From NCBI RefSeq assembly GCF_024218795.1, contig NZ_CP100400.1, positions 2,170,001 through 2,234,000 of the forward strand: a stretch of 64,000 bases of DNA, in the 5' to 3' direction. Numbering within the stretch: position 1 is the stretch's first letter; the number at the start of each line of letters is the position of its first letter. A model generated the notes under the pieces. It was not told the origin of the DNA, searched no databases, and worked only from the letters and a program-made list of their open reading frames with translations. The translations under genes and the position numbers were made by a program. Origin of the DNA: Halorussus aquaticus. GTDB taxonomy: Archaea > Halobacteriota > Halobacteria > Halobacteriales > Haladaptataceae. Below are positions 54,523 through 62,174 of the stretch, piece by piece.

Positions 54523-55053
54523 GTGGATAGCGTCGAACTCAGCACCGTCGTCTACGTGTCGCCCGAGGAGGCCTACGAGTTCCTCGCGGACTTTCCGGGG
54601 TACGCCGACTACTCCGAGTATCTCGACCGGGTGACGCGTCACGGCGAGGGCGGTCCCGGCACGGAGTACGACATCCACCTCCAGTGGTGGAAACTGAACT
54701 ACGTCGTCCGGTCGGAGGTGACGGACTTCGACCCGCCCGAACGCATCGCGTGGCGCGTCGTCAAGGACCTCCGCGCGCACGGCGAGTGGCTGGTCGACCC
54801 CGAACCCGAGGCGGCCCCGCCCGACCGGGAGACGGCCTCGCGGGTCCGACTGGTCATCGAGTTCGACGCCGACTCGGCGAGTTCCGACATGCTCGACCTG
54901 CCGCGCCTCGTCTCGCTCGACTGGGTAATCGGCAAGGTCCGACCGCTCGTGCTGAAGGAGGCCGAGAAGGTCGTCGCGCGCATCGTCGAGGACCTCGAAG
55001 GCGAGCGCCGCGAGGTCGAACTGACGCTCCACGACTCGCCCGATACGATATAG
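54523..55053 (+). CDS. START/SRPBCC-like ligand-binding protein
   Basis: 176 aa starting with GTG. The START/Bet v1-like (SRPBCC) signature is visible: MDSVELSTVVYVSPEEAYEF, LADFPGYADYSEYLDRV, and the long C-terminal helix (LVLKEAEKVVARIVEDLEGE). Family members bind lipids, quinones or polyketides; CoQ10-binding COQ10-like proteins are the nearest by N-terminal style. Its ligand is unknown. Confidence 0.82.
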   Translation: MDSVELSTVVYVSPEEAYEFLADFPGYADYSEYLDRVTRHGEGGPGTEYDIHLQWWKLNYVVRSEVTDFDPPERIAWRVVKDLRAHGEWLVDPEPEAAPPDRETASRVRLVIEFDADSASSDMLDLPRLVSLDWVIGKVRPLVLKEAEKVVARIVEDLEGERREVELTLHDSPDTI

Positions 55054-55118
55054 CCGACGCTTCGACGTGCCGGACCGACCGCTACGCCGCCGAGAGACCG
55101 AAAGAAGTCGCGAGTCGC

Positions 55119-55694
55119 TTACTGCTCTGCCTGCCCGTAGTCGCCGCCGTACTTCATGAAGAAGTAGGCGAGACCGAGGGTGAACACCAGCGCCGCCGTG
55201 GTGGCGATGCCGAGCGTCTTGGCGCTGCTCGGAATCGCGGGGCCGCTACTGCCGGTCTGTTCGCCGCCCTCTTGGACGGTGATGGTGCCGACCATCCCGG
55301 CGGTCTTGTGGGGCTGGCAGAAGTACTCGTAGGTGCCGGTGGTCTCGAACGTGTGCGAGTACTCGTGCCCGGTGTTGTACGTCTTGCTCGCTCCGCCGTC
55401 GGTGCCCTCCCAGTTCGCGCCGTCCGGTTGGCTCTCGGGGACGACGTTGTGGTTGTCCGACTCCCAGACCCACTTGACCGTGGTTCCGGGGGCGATGGTC
55501 AGTTCGGCGGGTTCGAACACGAGGCTGCCGCCGGGACCGACGACGACCTCCTCCGTCCCGCCGCCTCCGCCGCCGGAGGTCGTCTCCTGACTCTCGGCCG
55601 ATGCGGTCCCCGCCGCACCCGCGGCCGCCGCGGTCCCCGTGGCGGCACGCATGAATCCACGCCGCGTGACCGACTCGCTTCCTTCCGTACTCAT
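55119..55694 (-). CDS. Halocyanin (second copy), membrane-anchored blue copper protein
   Basis: 191 aa, a paralogue of the gene at 44469. The Tat motif TRRGFMRAATG comes first, then a Gly linker, the cupredoxin domain with ligands His82, Cys126, His129 and Met134, and a C-terminal helix (LGIATTAALVFTLGLAYFFM). Over 97 aligned residues of the copper domain I count only nine differences from the first copy, while the linkers and anchors differ. The gene stands alone, outside the bc operon, with TATA-like AAGTATAGAG flanked by an inverted repeat at 55711-55744. Confidence 0.92.
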   Translation of the reverse strand: MSTEGSESVTRRGFMRAATGTAAAAGAAGTASAESQETTSGGGGGGTEEVVVGPGGSLVFEPAELTIAPGTTVKWVWESDNHNVVPESQPDGANWEGTDGGASKTYNTGHEYSHTFETTGTYEYFCQPHKTAGMVGTITVQEGGEQTGSSGPAIPSSAKTLGIATTAALVFTLGLAYFFMKYGGDYGQAEQ

Positions 55695-55710
55695 AGTCGG
55701 GGCTAGCGGT

Positions 55711-55744
55711 GGTGGGTACTCTATACTTTCGATACCGACCCACC
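55711..55744 (-). promoter_or_regulatory. Inverted repeat around the TATA box of halocyanin 2
   Basis: GGTGGGT (55711-55717) and ACCCACC (55738-55744) are perfect 7-bp arms flanking GAAAGTATAGAG, a TATA-like sequence about 26-37 bp before the ATG at 55694. The placement suits repression by occlusion. Confidence 0.5.
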
Positions 55745-55850
55745 TTTTTTCGTCTGGTGTCCTCGCTCGCTCCCTCCGGTCGCTCGCGGAAGAGATACCG
55801 AAGTCGGGATAGAAGACGAGGTAAAGCGCGAGAATCCGGTCGTCGCGAGG

Positions 55851-56891
55851 CTACAGACTGTAGTCGTGGTCGCCGGTCTCGGTTTCGAGGAAGGCGGTCA
55901 GGAGGTCGATAGTCGCCTCCACGTCGGCGTGGTGGGCGCTCTCCGTGACGGTGTGGAGGTAGCGAGTCGGCACCGAGATGGCTCCCACCGGTTTCGCGCC
56001 GTGAGTGTTCTGGAACCCCGAGGTGTCCGTGGCCCCCGAGGGGAGGACCTCCAGTTGGTGGTCGATGCCGCGCTCCTCGGCCACCGAGCGCATCCGGCGG
56101 TGGACCTTCGGCGTCGTCACCACGCTGGAGTCCTTGAGCTTTATCGCCGCGCCCTCGCCGAGTTCGGTGACGTACCCGCTCTCGTCTTCCACCGCGGGGA
56201 TGTCGTTGGCGACCGTCACGTCGAGCGCGACGGCGAGGTCCGGGTCGAGGTCCACGCCGAGCGCGGGCGCGCCGCGGACGCCGAGTTCCTCCTGTGCGGT
56301 CGCACAGAAGTGAATCGTCACGTCGGGGTCGTCGACGCGCCGGGCCGCTTCGAGCATGGCGAGCAGGCAGACGCGGTCGTCCAGCGCCTTGCCGGTCACG
56401 TTGTCGCCGATTCGGGTCGTCGTCTGCTCCATGCTCACGAGGTCGCCGACAGCGACGCGCTCGGCGACGTCCTCGGCGGGGAGTCCGAGGTCGATGGCCA
56501 CGTCGTCGATGGAGAACTCCTCGTCGTCGTCCTGCACGTGGGTCGGGACGGACCCGATGACGCCGGTGAGGTCCTCGGCGTCGGTGTGGACCGTCACGCG
56601 CTGGGCGCGGAGCACGTCGGGGTCCCACCCGCCGAGGGTGTCGATTTCGAGGAAGCCGTCGTCGGTGATATGTTTCACCATGAAACCGATTTCGTCCATG
56701 TGCGCGGCGACGGCGACCTCGTAGTCGCTCGACCCTTCCACGGTCCCGACGACGTTGCCCATCGCGTCGGTGTGGACCGAGTCAGCGACGCCGTCGAGTT
56801 CCCGACGAACGACGTCGCGCACCCGGTCCTCGTACCCCGGCACGCCGTCCGTCTCCGTGAGTTCGCGTAGCAGTTCGAAGTCGAAATCCAT
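55851..56891 (-). CDS. M42 family aminopeptidase
   Basis: 346 aa metallopeptidase forming large tetrahedral assemblies in archaea. All metal/catalytic motifs are present: AAHMDEIGFMV, TGKALDDRVCLL, CATAQEELGVRG, LDVTVANDIP and the C-terminal YLHTVTESAH. ATG at 56891 gives the natural start MDFDFELLRELTE. It acts on cytoplasmic peptides. The gene is monocistronic, next to the second halocyanin. Confidence 0.95.
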   Translation of the reverse strand: MDFDFELLRELTETDGVPGYEDRVRDVVRRELDGVADSVHTDAMGNVVGTVEGSSDYEVAVAAHMDEIGFMVKHITDDGFLEIDTLGGWDPDVLRAQRVTVHTDAEDLTGVIGSVPTHVQDDDEEFSIDDVAIDLGLPAEDVAERVAVGDLVSMEQTTTRIGDNVTGKALDDRVCLLAMLEAARRVDDPDVTIHFCATAQEELGVRGAPALGVDLDPDLAVALDVTVANDIPAVEDESGYVTELGEGAAIKLKDSSVVTTPKVHRRMRSVAEERGIDHQLEVLPSGATDTSGFQNTHGAKPVGAISVPTRYLHTVTESAHHADVEATIDLLTAFLETETGDHDYSL

Positions 56892-57162
56892 GCGAGATAC
56901 TGACGACCCGCCGGGCTTAAACCCCGTCTTTTCAATCTCCCGGCAGAAACCGGCCGCCGTTCGGACTCCCGGCCGTTTGGAACGGTTAACCAGACGGTTG
57001 GGTGTGTGTACCGTCCCGACGGCGACGCTTGTTCCGGTTTACACGCGGCCCTCGATTCGGCAGACGGCGTATAACAAAACCCGTTAGAGGGCTATTACGC
57101 ACCGACGCGGCCGTGCGAAGACCCGAATCGCACGGTCGGCAACCCCCAGCGTGACACCGAAC

Positions 57163-58152
57163 ATGTACAACGGAAACACAGTCGGCGTCGTCGTACCGGC
57201 GTACAACGAGCGAGGCTTCGTCGGCGAGGTCATCGACACGCTCCCCGAATTCGTAGACCGCGCGTACGTCGTCGACGACCGATCGACCGACGGGACGTGG
57301 CAGGAGATACAGGAACACGCCGAAGCGGTCAATCGCGCCGTGGCGGAACCCGAAGGCGAACCGAGACTCGCGGACGGCGGCGTCGGCTTCACCCGGAAGG
57401 TCGTGCCGATTCGCCACGAGACGAACCGGGGCGTCGGCGGCGCGATAAAGACCGGGTACCGCCGGGCCTACGCCGACGGGATGGACGTGACGGCGGTGAT
57501 GGCGGGCGACGGCCAGATGGACCCCGACTCGCTCCCGCGACTCATCGACCCCATCGTGAACGGGGACGCGGAGTACGCCAAGAGTACCCGACTCCTCGAC
57601 GCCGAGTACCGCGAGGAGATGCCGCCGTTTCGGCTGTTCGGCAATCGACTGCTCTCGGTCCTCACGAGGATAGCGAGCGGCTACTGGCGCACGACCGACC
57701 CGCAGAACGGCTACACTGCTATCTCACGCGACGCTCTCGCGGACCTCGACATCGACAGCCTCTACGACGATTACGGCTTCGCCAACGAACTCCTCGTCCG
57801 CCTGAACTGCCACGGGATGACCGTCGCCGACGTGGCGGTTCCCGCGGTCTACGGCGACGAGGAGAGCACCATTCGGTACCGGAGCTTCGTCCCGAAACTG
57901 TCGTGGCTCCTCCTCACTAACTTCTTCCACCGACAGCGGACTCAGTTCGCCGAATCGGGCGCTCGGGCGACGCCGCTCTGCTACGCGCTCGGCGTGCTGG
58001 GAATCCTCGCCGCCGTCGTCGCCGGAGTGGTCGGCGACGCGGACCTCCTCGCCGCGCTCGTCGTCGGGAGCTATCTGTCGCTCGGGGTCGCAATGTACCG
58101 GGACCGCGACGGCGACGAGGAGTTGGAGATGCGCGTGACCGGCGACGAGTAG
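57163..58152 (+). CDS. Family 2 glycosyltransferase with C-terminal membrane helices
   Basis: 329 aa. The GT2 nucleotide-sugar motifs are VGVVVPAYNERGFVGEVIDT and VVDDRSTDGTW near the N-terminus, AGDGQMDPDSLPRL (DXD-type metal site) near residue 112, and RTTDPQNGYTAISRDAL. Two membrane helices lie at the C-terminus (GVLGILAAVVAGVVG and LLAALVVGSYLSLGVAM). This resembles dolichol-phosphate-sugar synthases. I chose ATG 57163; GTG 57151 is a possible alternative. Probably acts in surface glycan or glycoprotein synthesis. Confidence 0.88.
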   Translation: MYNGNTVGVVVPAYNERGFVGEVIDTLPEFVDRAYVVDDRSTDGTWQEIQEHAEAVNRAVAEPEGEPRLADGGVGFTRKVVPIRHETNRGVGGAIKTGYRRAYADGMDVTAVMAGDGQMDPDSLPRLIDPIVNGDAEYAKSTRLLDAEYREEMPPFRLFGNRLLSVLTRIASGYWRTTDPQNGYTAISRDALADLDIDSLYDDYGFANELLVRLNCHGMTVADVAVPAVYGDEESTIRYRSFVPKLSWLLLTNFFHRQRTQFAESGARATPLCYALGVLGILAAVVAGVVGDADLLAALVVGSYLSLGVAMYRDRDGDEELEMRVTGDE

Positions 58153-58276
58153 TCGAAAGGACCCTCCTTCTCGGTCGAATCGGCGATAGATTGACCGTCG
58201 TTCCCGGTCGAACCGGCGTTCGTCGGGATTCGAATCGGCGCTTCGTCGGAAATCAGAAGAGACGCGTCGGCGGCGG

Positions 58277-59371
58277 TCAGATGGGCGTTTCCGTCGGCAT
58301 CAGATTGTAGGTCCGCTTGGTCGGCAGCGACCTGAGCATCGTCCGGTCGGTCGCCACTCGTACCACGAGGTCGGTGAGGTTCACCTTGTCTTCGAGGAAC
58401 TCCTCGCGCTTGCGCGCCCACTCGTCGGCGACGCCCGCTCGCGAGAGCAGGTCTGTCGCCCTGTCCAGCACCGCGTCGAACGCCCGGAGGTTGTAGATCA
58501 GCCCCTCGCGTTCGAGTTCGGCGAAGTTGCCCATGTCGCCGTCACCGACGAAGGAGTTCGAGCGAATCGCGGGCGTGCCGAGGAGCGCGGCCTCCGTCAC
58601 CATCGTCTGGGTGTCGGCGACCAGCAGGGACGCCTCGGCCAGTGCGTCGTGGAGCAGCGCCGGATGCAGGTCGAAGGGTCGGGCCGGGACGGACGAGAAG
58701 TCCATCGCGTCGCCCTCGTCGGAGACGAAGACCGTCACGTCTTCGGCGAGGCGCTCGACGAGCGTCCCGCGTTTCTCGGGCGTGAACCCGTCGTGCCCCA
58801 CGTCGTGGTGCGACCCGAAGGCGTTCAACCGGACGATGGCGAACTCCTCGTCCGGGCCGACGCCCAACTCATCGCGGACGTCGGTCTGTGGCTCCCACTC
58901 CTCCGGGTGGAGATAGGCGCACTCCTTGAACCCGCGGAAGACGTGGTGGTCCTCGCCGAGGTCCTTGTCGAAGGTGTGGGGCGTGAGGTAGGCGTCGGCG
59001 AACGGCCGCGAGATGGCGTGGTCGAGGTGAGTGTTCTCGGAGTCGGTGATGAGAAAGACCGGCGCGTCGGTCACGGTCCCCGCGTGGGCGGCGTACGCGC
59101 CGACGCCGAATATCTTGTCGGGGTCGTACTCGCGGGTCTTCCGCAGGATTGTGCGGTAGTGACTCGGGAGCTGTCGGGCCAGCGAGCACTTACTGGTCGC
59201 CAGTTCGCCGTAGACGACGTGGGGCAGGTCGTAGTAGTCGAGCAGGTCGAGGGTGCACCCGTAGTCGCGGGCCAACACCAGTGCTCCGTGACCGCGTTCC
59301 CGCAACTCCTCGATGGCGTTGCGATAGAGGTGGACGTGTGCGGGCGTGTTCGTGAAGAACAGGTAATCCAT
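58277..59371 (-). CDS. DUF354-type glycosyltransferase-like protein
   Basis: 364 aa. The UDP-sugar epimerase/glycosyltransferase-like fold begins FFTNTPAHVHLYRNAIEELR and includes PDKIFGVGAYAAHAG, SENTHLDHAIS, and the C-terminal ADTQTMVTEAALLGTPAIRS, the usual family signature. No signal or membrane segment. It is convergent with the GT2 gene and lies downstream of the beta-helix protein gene, forming a small glycan-related neighbourhood. Confidence 0.87.
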   Translation of the reverse strand: MDYLFFTNTPAHVHLYRNAIEELRERGHGALVLARDYGCTLDLLDYYDLPHVVYGELATSKCSLARQLPSHYRTILRKTREYDPDKIFGVGAYAAHAGTVTDAPVFLITDSENTHLDHAISRPFADAYLTPHTFDKDLGEDHHVFRGFKECAYLHPEEWEPQTDVRDELGVGPDEEFAIVRLNAFGSHHDVGHDGFTPEKRGTLVERLAEDVTVFVSDEGDAMDFSSVPARPFDLHPALLHDALAEASLLVADTQTMVTEAALLGTPAIRSNSFVGDGDMGNFAELEREGLIYNLRAFDAVLDRATDLLSRAGVADEWARKREEFLEDKVNLTDLVVRVATDRTMLRSLPTKRTYNLMPTETPI

Positions 59372-59613
59372 GTCTCGAACGCGTATCGAATCCGCGAGCG
59401 TATTGTTCTGCGCCGCGTTCCCCCGCGGTAGCCCGAATCAACCGACTGCTCGGGAGGGAGTACGTCCGGTTTGAGTTGCCGGTAACCGTCCCCTGTCGCT
59501 GCTCCGTTCGGGAAACGAGGACCGCCTTCGGTCGCGAAGCGTCGAAGCGCAATCGAGGAACAGTACGACCGACAGCGAAACGCGGAAACGGTGCGACTAT
59601 CTGCGAAACCGAT

Positions 59614-61122
59614 TCAGGACCCGTCCTCGACGTTCACCGTCGCGGGACCGTCGAGTCGGAAGGCCGTAATCTCGCCGGAGAACCGGAAGCCGTCCTTTCC
59701 GCCGATGACGCGTCCGGAGATCTGGCCGTCCGAGACGGTGTCGTGGTCGTTGACCGACCCGAGCGCCGCGCTCTTGCGGGCCTCACCGCTGACCTCGAAC
59801 GTGTAGGTGCTGGCCACGCCGGGCGTGTTGCTCCCGTCGATGACGAGTTTGTTCGACAGGACGAGGTCCGAGACCGAGACCTCCTGCCCGTCCCACCGGA
59901 GCGTCCAGTCGCTCTCGTCGAGGGCCATCGACACCACGTCGCCGTCCACGAGGAACGAGTCGCCGTAGCCGTTGCCCGCGACGCCGGAGACGGTCACGGT
60001 GCCGTCGCCGTTGTCGGTGGTGCTGTCGTTGCCCTCGGCCGCCACGTCGCCCGCCGACGTGCGCTTGGTGACGCTTCCCTCCACCGTGAACTCGTAGGAG
60101 ACGCTGGACGTGTTCGATCCCGCGACCAGTTCCAGCACCGTCCCGGAGGCGTCCGAGTCGGAGTCGCTGGTCGTCGGTTCGGAGCCGGAACCGCCGCTAC
60201 TCGCGCTCGACGTGCCGCTGGCGGCCTCCTCGGCCGTCATGGGGACGCCCGACGGGACCCTGCTGGTGTCGGCCTCCGACCCCCAGCGCGTGTTCTTCGA
60301 GATGATTTCGGGGTCGCCCGCCCGGCTGTCCTGTTCGCGCCGCGCGGGGGAACTGCCGATGTCGGAGTTGCTGACCTCGACCGGACCCCACCACGCCCAG
60401 ACGCCGCGGCTGTTCGTCGCGCCCGGACTCGAACACCCGACGTCGCACGGGCGCGTGGTCCCGCCCTTCACGACGCAGTTATCGACGTAGCAGGTCCGAC
60501 CGTCGATGGACCCGACGCGGATGTTGGCGATGTTGTTGCTGTCGAAGTAGCTGTCGTAGACGTTCACCACGCCGCCGTGGCTCCCGTGGTACGAGTAGCC
60601 GGGGTCGGTGCCGTACAGACCGTTGTCGATGAAGTGCGCGATGTGGACGTTGCGGAAGTTCAGCGTCCCGTAGTGGTCGTGACCGTTGACCCAGATACCG
60701 CCCTTGCCCGACCCTGCGGTCTGGCCGTCGCCCATGTAGAGGTTCTCGACGGTGGCGGTACCGCCCTTCGAGACGGCTGGGGTGAACAGGTAGTGCCCGC
60801 CGGGGTGGTTCCCCTTGAACGCGACGTTGCGGACCGTCCACCCGTCGCCGTTCGCGTATATCTTCGCCGACGCGCCGTCGGCGGTCATGTCGATGAGGAG
60901 GTTCTCCAGCGTCTCCCCGCTCCCCACGTCGAAGGTTCGGGTGTTCCCGGCCGAGACCGTGACCGTCCGGTACTCCGCCGCGTTCACCGCGTCGCTCGCG
61001 CTCGATAGCGTCCCGACGCCGAGGGCGGCGGTGACGCCGGCACCGGCGACTCCGAGGAAGGAGCGTCGGTCCACCGTTACGTCTCGCTGTTCGGATTCGC
61101 GTGCTGTTTCGTCGCGTGCCAT
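59614..61122 (-). CDS. Tat-exported right-handed beta-helix protein with C-terminal tandem domains
   Basis: 502 aa. Tat motif DRRSFLGVAG (about residues 18-27). Residues about 50-280 form a parallel beta-helix (pectate-lyase-like) with repeats such as VENLYMGDG, NFRNVHIAH, NVYDSYFDS, VDNCVVKG. After a Ser/Gly/Asp linker, two related domains of about 65 residues follow (NTSSVSYEFTVEGSVTKRT and NTPGVASTYTFEVSGEARKS), each with a V-x-G-x-G/D ending. It probably binds or cleaves surface polysaccharide; the C-terminal domains may attach to glycan. Nearby glycosyltransferases support this. Confidence 0.85.
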   Translation of the reverse strand: MARDETARESEQRDVTVDRRSFLGVAGAGVTAALGVGTLSSASDAVNAAEYRTVTVSAGNTRTFDVGSGETLENLLIDMTADGASAKIYANGDGWTVRNVAFKGNHPGGHYLFTPAVSKGGTATVENLYMGDGQTAGSGKGGIWVNGHDHYGTLNFRNVHIAHFIDNGLYGTDPGYSYHGSHGGVVNVYDSYFDSNNIANIRVGSIDGRTCYVDNCVVKGGTTRPCDVGCSSPGATNSRGVWAWWGPVEVSNSDIGSSPARREQDSRAGDPEIISKNTRWGSEADTSRVPSGVPMTAEEAASGTSSASSGGSGSEPTTSDSDSDASGTVLELVAGSNTSSVSYEFTVEGSVTKRTSAGDVAAEGNDSTTDNGDGTVTVSGVAGNGYGDSFLVDGDVVSMALDESDWTLRWDGQEVSVSDLVLSNKLVIDGSNTPGVASTYTFEVSGEARKSAALGSVNDHDTVSDGQISGRVIGGKDGFRFSGEITAFRLDGPATVNVEDGS

Positions 61123-61538
61123 GCCACCTTCAAGGCTCCACTACTATATTACAAACTTTCCGGTATCGCTTCAATGTCGGATTATCAGTTTATACCTATA
61201 GTTGCCGTGCCGGTTCGGTCTGTGCCCGAGACGACGAGCGAGAAACCGCCGTAGCCGCGCTAGACTGCTATCTCCGGTAGTCTAACCGGTGGGCAACGGC
61301 TGATTAACGCGACGATTACACCCGTAATCCGAGCTTGTAACGGTGGTGAACCGGACGGGTCCACCGTGACGCCGCGACGGAAACGACCGAAGCAAATCAC
61401 CAGCAACATCTCTTTCGACCGGACGATCGGCCGGACGTCTCCGCCCGTCGAAAAAGTGCGTCCGACGGCGGAAAAACAGTCCACGAGTTCTGTGTTGTTC
61501 CGGAACGCTTTTGCCCGGACCGCTATACAACAACGGAT
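61123..61538. other. 416-bp divergent intergenic region with inverted repeats
   Basis: Separates two divergent genes (59614 and 61539). It is AT-richer near 61140-61200, and includes CTACTATATTAC (about 61140, minus-strand TATA for the beta-helix gene). Perfect repeats are GATTAC-ACCC-GTAATC (61314-61329) and TAGACT...AGTCTA (61261-61284). No good reading frame; a 97-codon minus-strand frame is rejected. Confidence 0.5.
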
Positions 61539-61802
61539 ATGGCAGACGAACAAGCAGAAGCCGAACTCCGCGACCAGTTCACCGAAGCGTTCGAAGGCGC
61601 AGACTTCCCGGTCACCAACCCGATGGACCTCGTGCCCGCGCTCCCGAACGGACCGGGAACGCGCTTCGAGGCGGGCGACGTCGACTTCACCGCGATGGAA
61701 CTCTCGACGAAGCTCTCGGACATTCAGGACTTCCCCTACGAGGACGTCGAGAGCCTCGTGGACGACCTCATCGAGGGTCTGAAACAGAAGGATATGCTGT
61801 AA
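61539..61802 (+). CDS. MTH865-like small conserved protein
   Basis: 87 aa. The sequence ADEQAEAELRDQFTEAFEGA then NPMDLVPALPNGPGTRFEAG fits the MTH865-like family, a small EF-hand-like fold of unknown function, as I recall it from haloarchaea. No cysteines, no membrane helix. The gene has its own promoter (divergent region) and its stop is directly next to that of the following minus-strand gene. Confidence 0.82.
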   Translation: MADEQAEAELRDQFTEAFEGADFPVTNPMDLVPALPNGPGTRFEAGDVDFTAMELSTKLSDIQDFPYEDVESLVDDLIEGLKQKDML

Positions 61803-62072
61803 CTACTCGTCTTCCTCTTCTTCCTCGTCCTCTTCACCCGGAAGCGCGACCAGCAGGACCTCCCACACGTCGTACTGCTCGTTGAAGTGGCTGTCGAGCA
61901 CCCGGTCTTTCTCGCCGATGGGAATCGGCTGTTGGGGATGGGACACTTCGAGCCACGTCACGGTCGGCTCGGTGATGTCCATCTCGGCGATGTCGTCCGG
62001 TTGTTGGGCGGCGTCGGTCGGTTCGCCCGCACCGCGCTCTCCTGACCCTATCGGCGTATCTTGGCGTTCCAC
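61803..62072 (-). CDS. Small acidic protein, function unknown
   Basis: 89 aa starting with GTG at 62072. The N-terminus is Glu/Asp/Gly-rich, the middle holds TVTWLEVSHPQQPIPIGEKD, and the end is an Asp/Glu-only tail (PGEEDEEEEEDE). A TATA element TTTTATAG (62106-62113, minus) would start transcription near 62085, leaving the GTG at 62072 as the first start codon. A TTG at 62165 would give 31 more residues but lies upstream of this promoter. No homologue is recognised. Confidence 0.68.
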   Translation of the reverse strand: MERQDTPIGSGERGAGEPTDAAQQPDDIAEMDITEPTVTWLEVSHPQQPIPIGEKDRVLDSHFNEQYDVWEVLLVALPGEEDEEEEEDE

Positions 62073-62105
62073 GATAATCTCCCCCGAGGCTCGGTACCAC
62101 AGCGT

Positions 62106-62113
62106 TCTATAAA
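62106..62113 (-). promoter_or_regulatory. TATA box of the small acidic protein gene
   Basis: Minus-strand TTTTATAG, about 34-41 bp before GTG 62072; it fixes the start codon choice because the alternative TTG at 62165 is upstream of it. The opposite-strand gene at 62175 begins about 60 bp away, so the promoters are close. Confidence 0.55.
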
Positions 62114-62174
62114 ACGCTGCTGGCGAGGGGCCGAGTCCGGAACCGACAAGTCCCGACCGCGCCAACGTCCGGTG

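Noticed and set aside
54684..55706. 340-codon plus frame across the START-like and halocyanin genes
   Set aside because: It reads antisense through a complete halocyanin gene and in the wrong frame of the START-like gene; the amino acid composition is that of a shadow.
61260..61553. 97-codon minus frame with Cys residues in the intergenic region
   Set aside because: It overlaps the start of the MTH865-like gene, lacks acidic composition, and shows no family; kept as noncoding.
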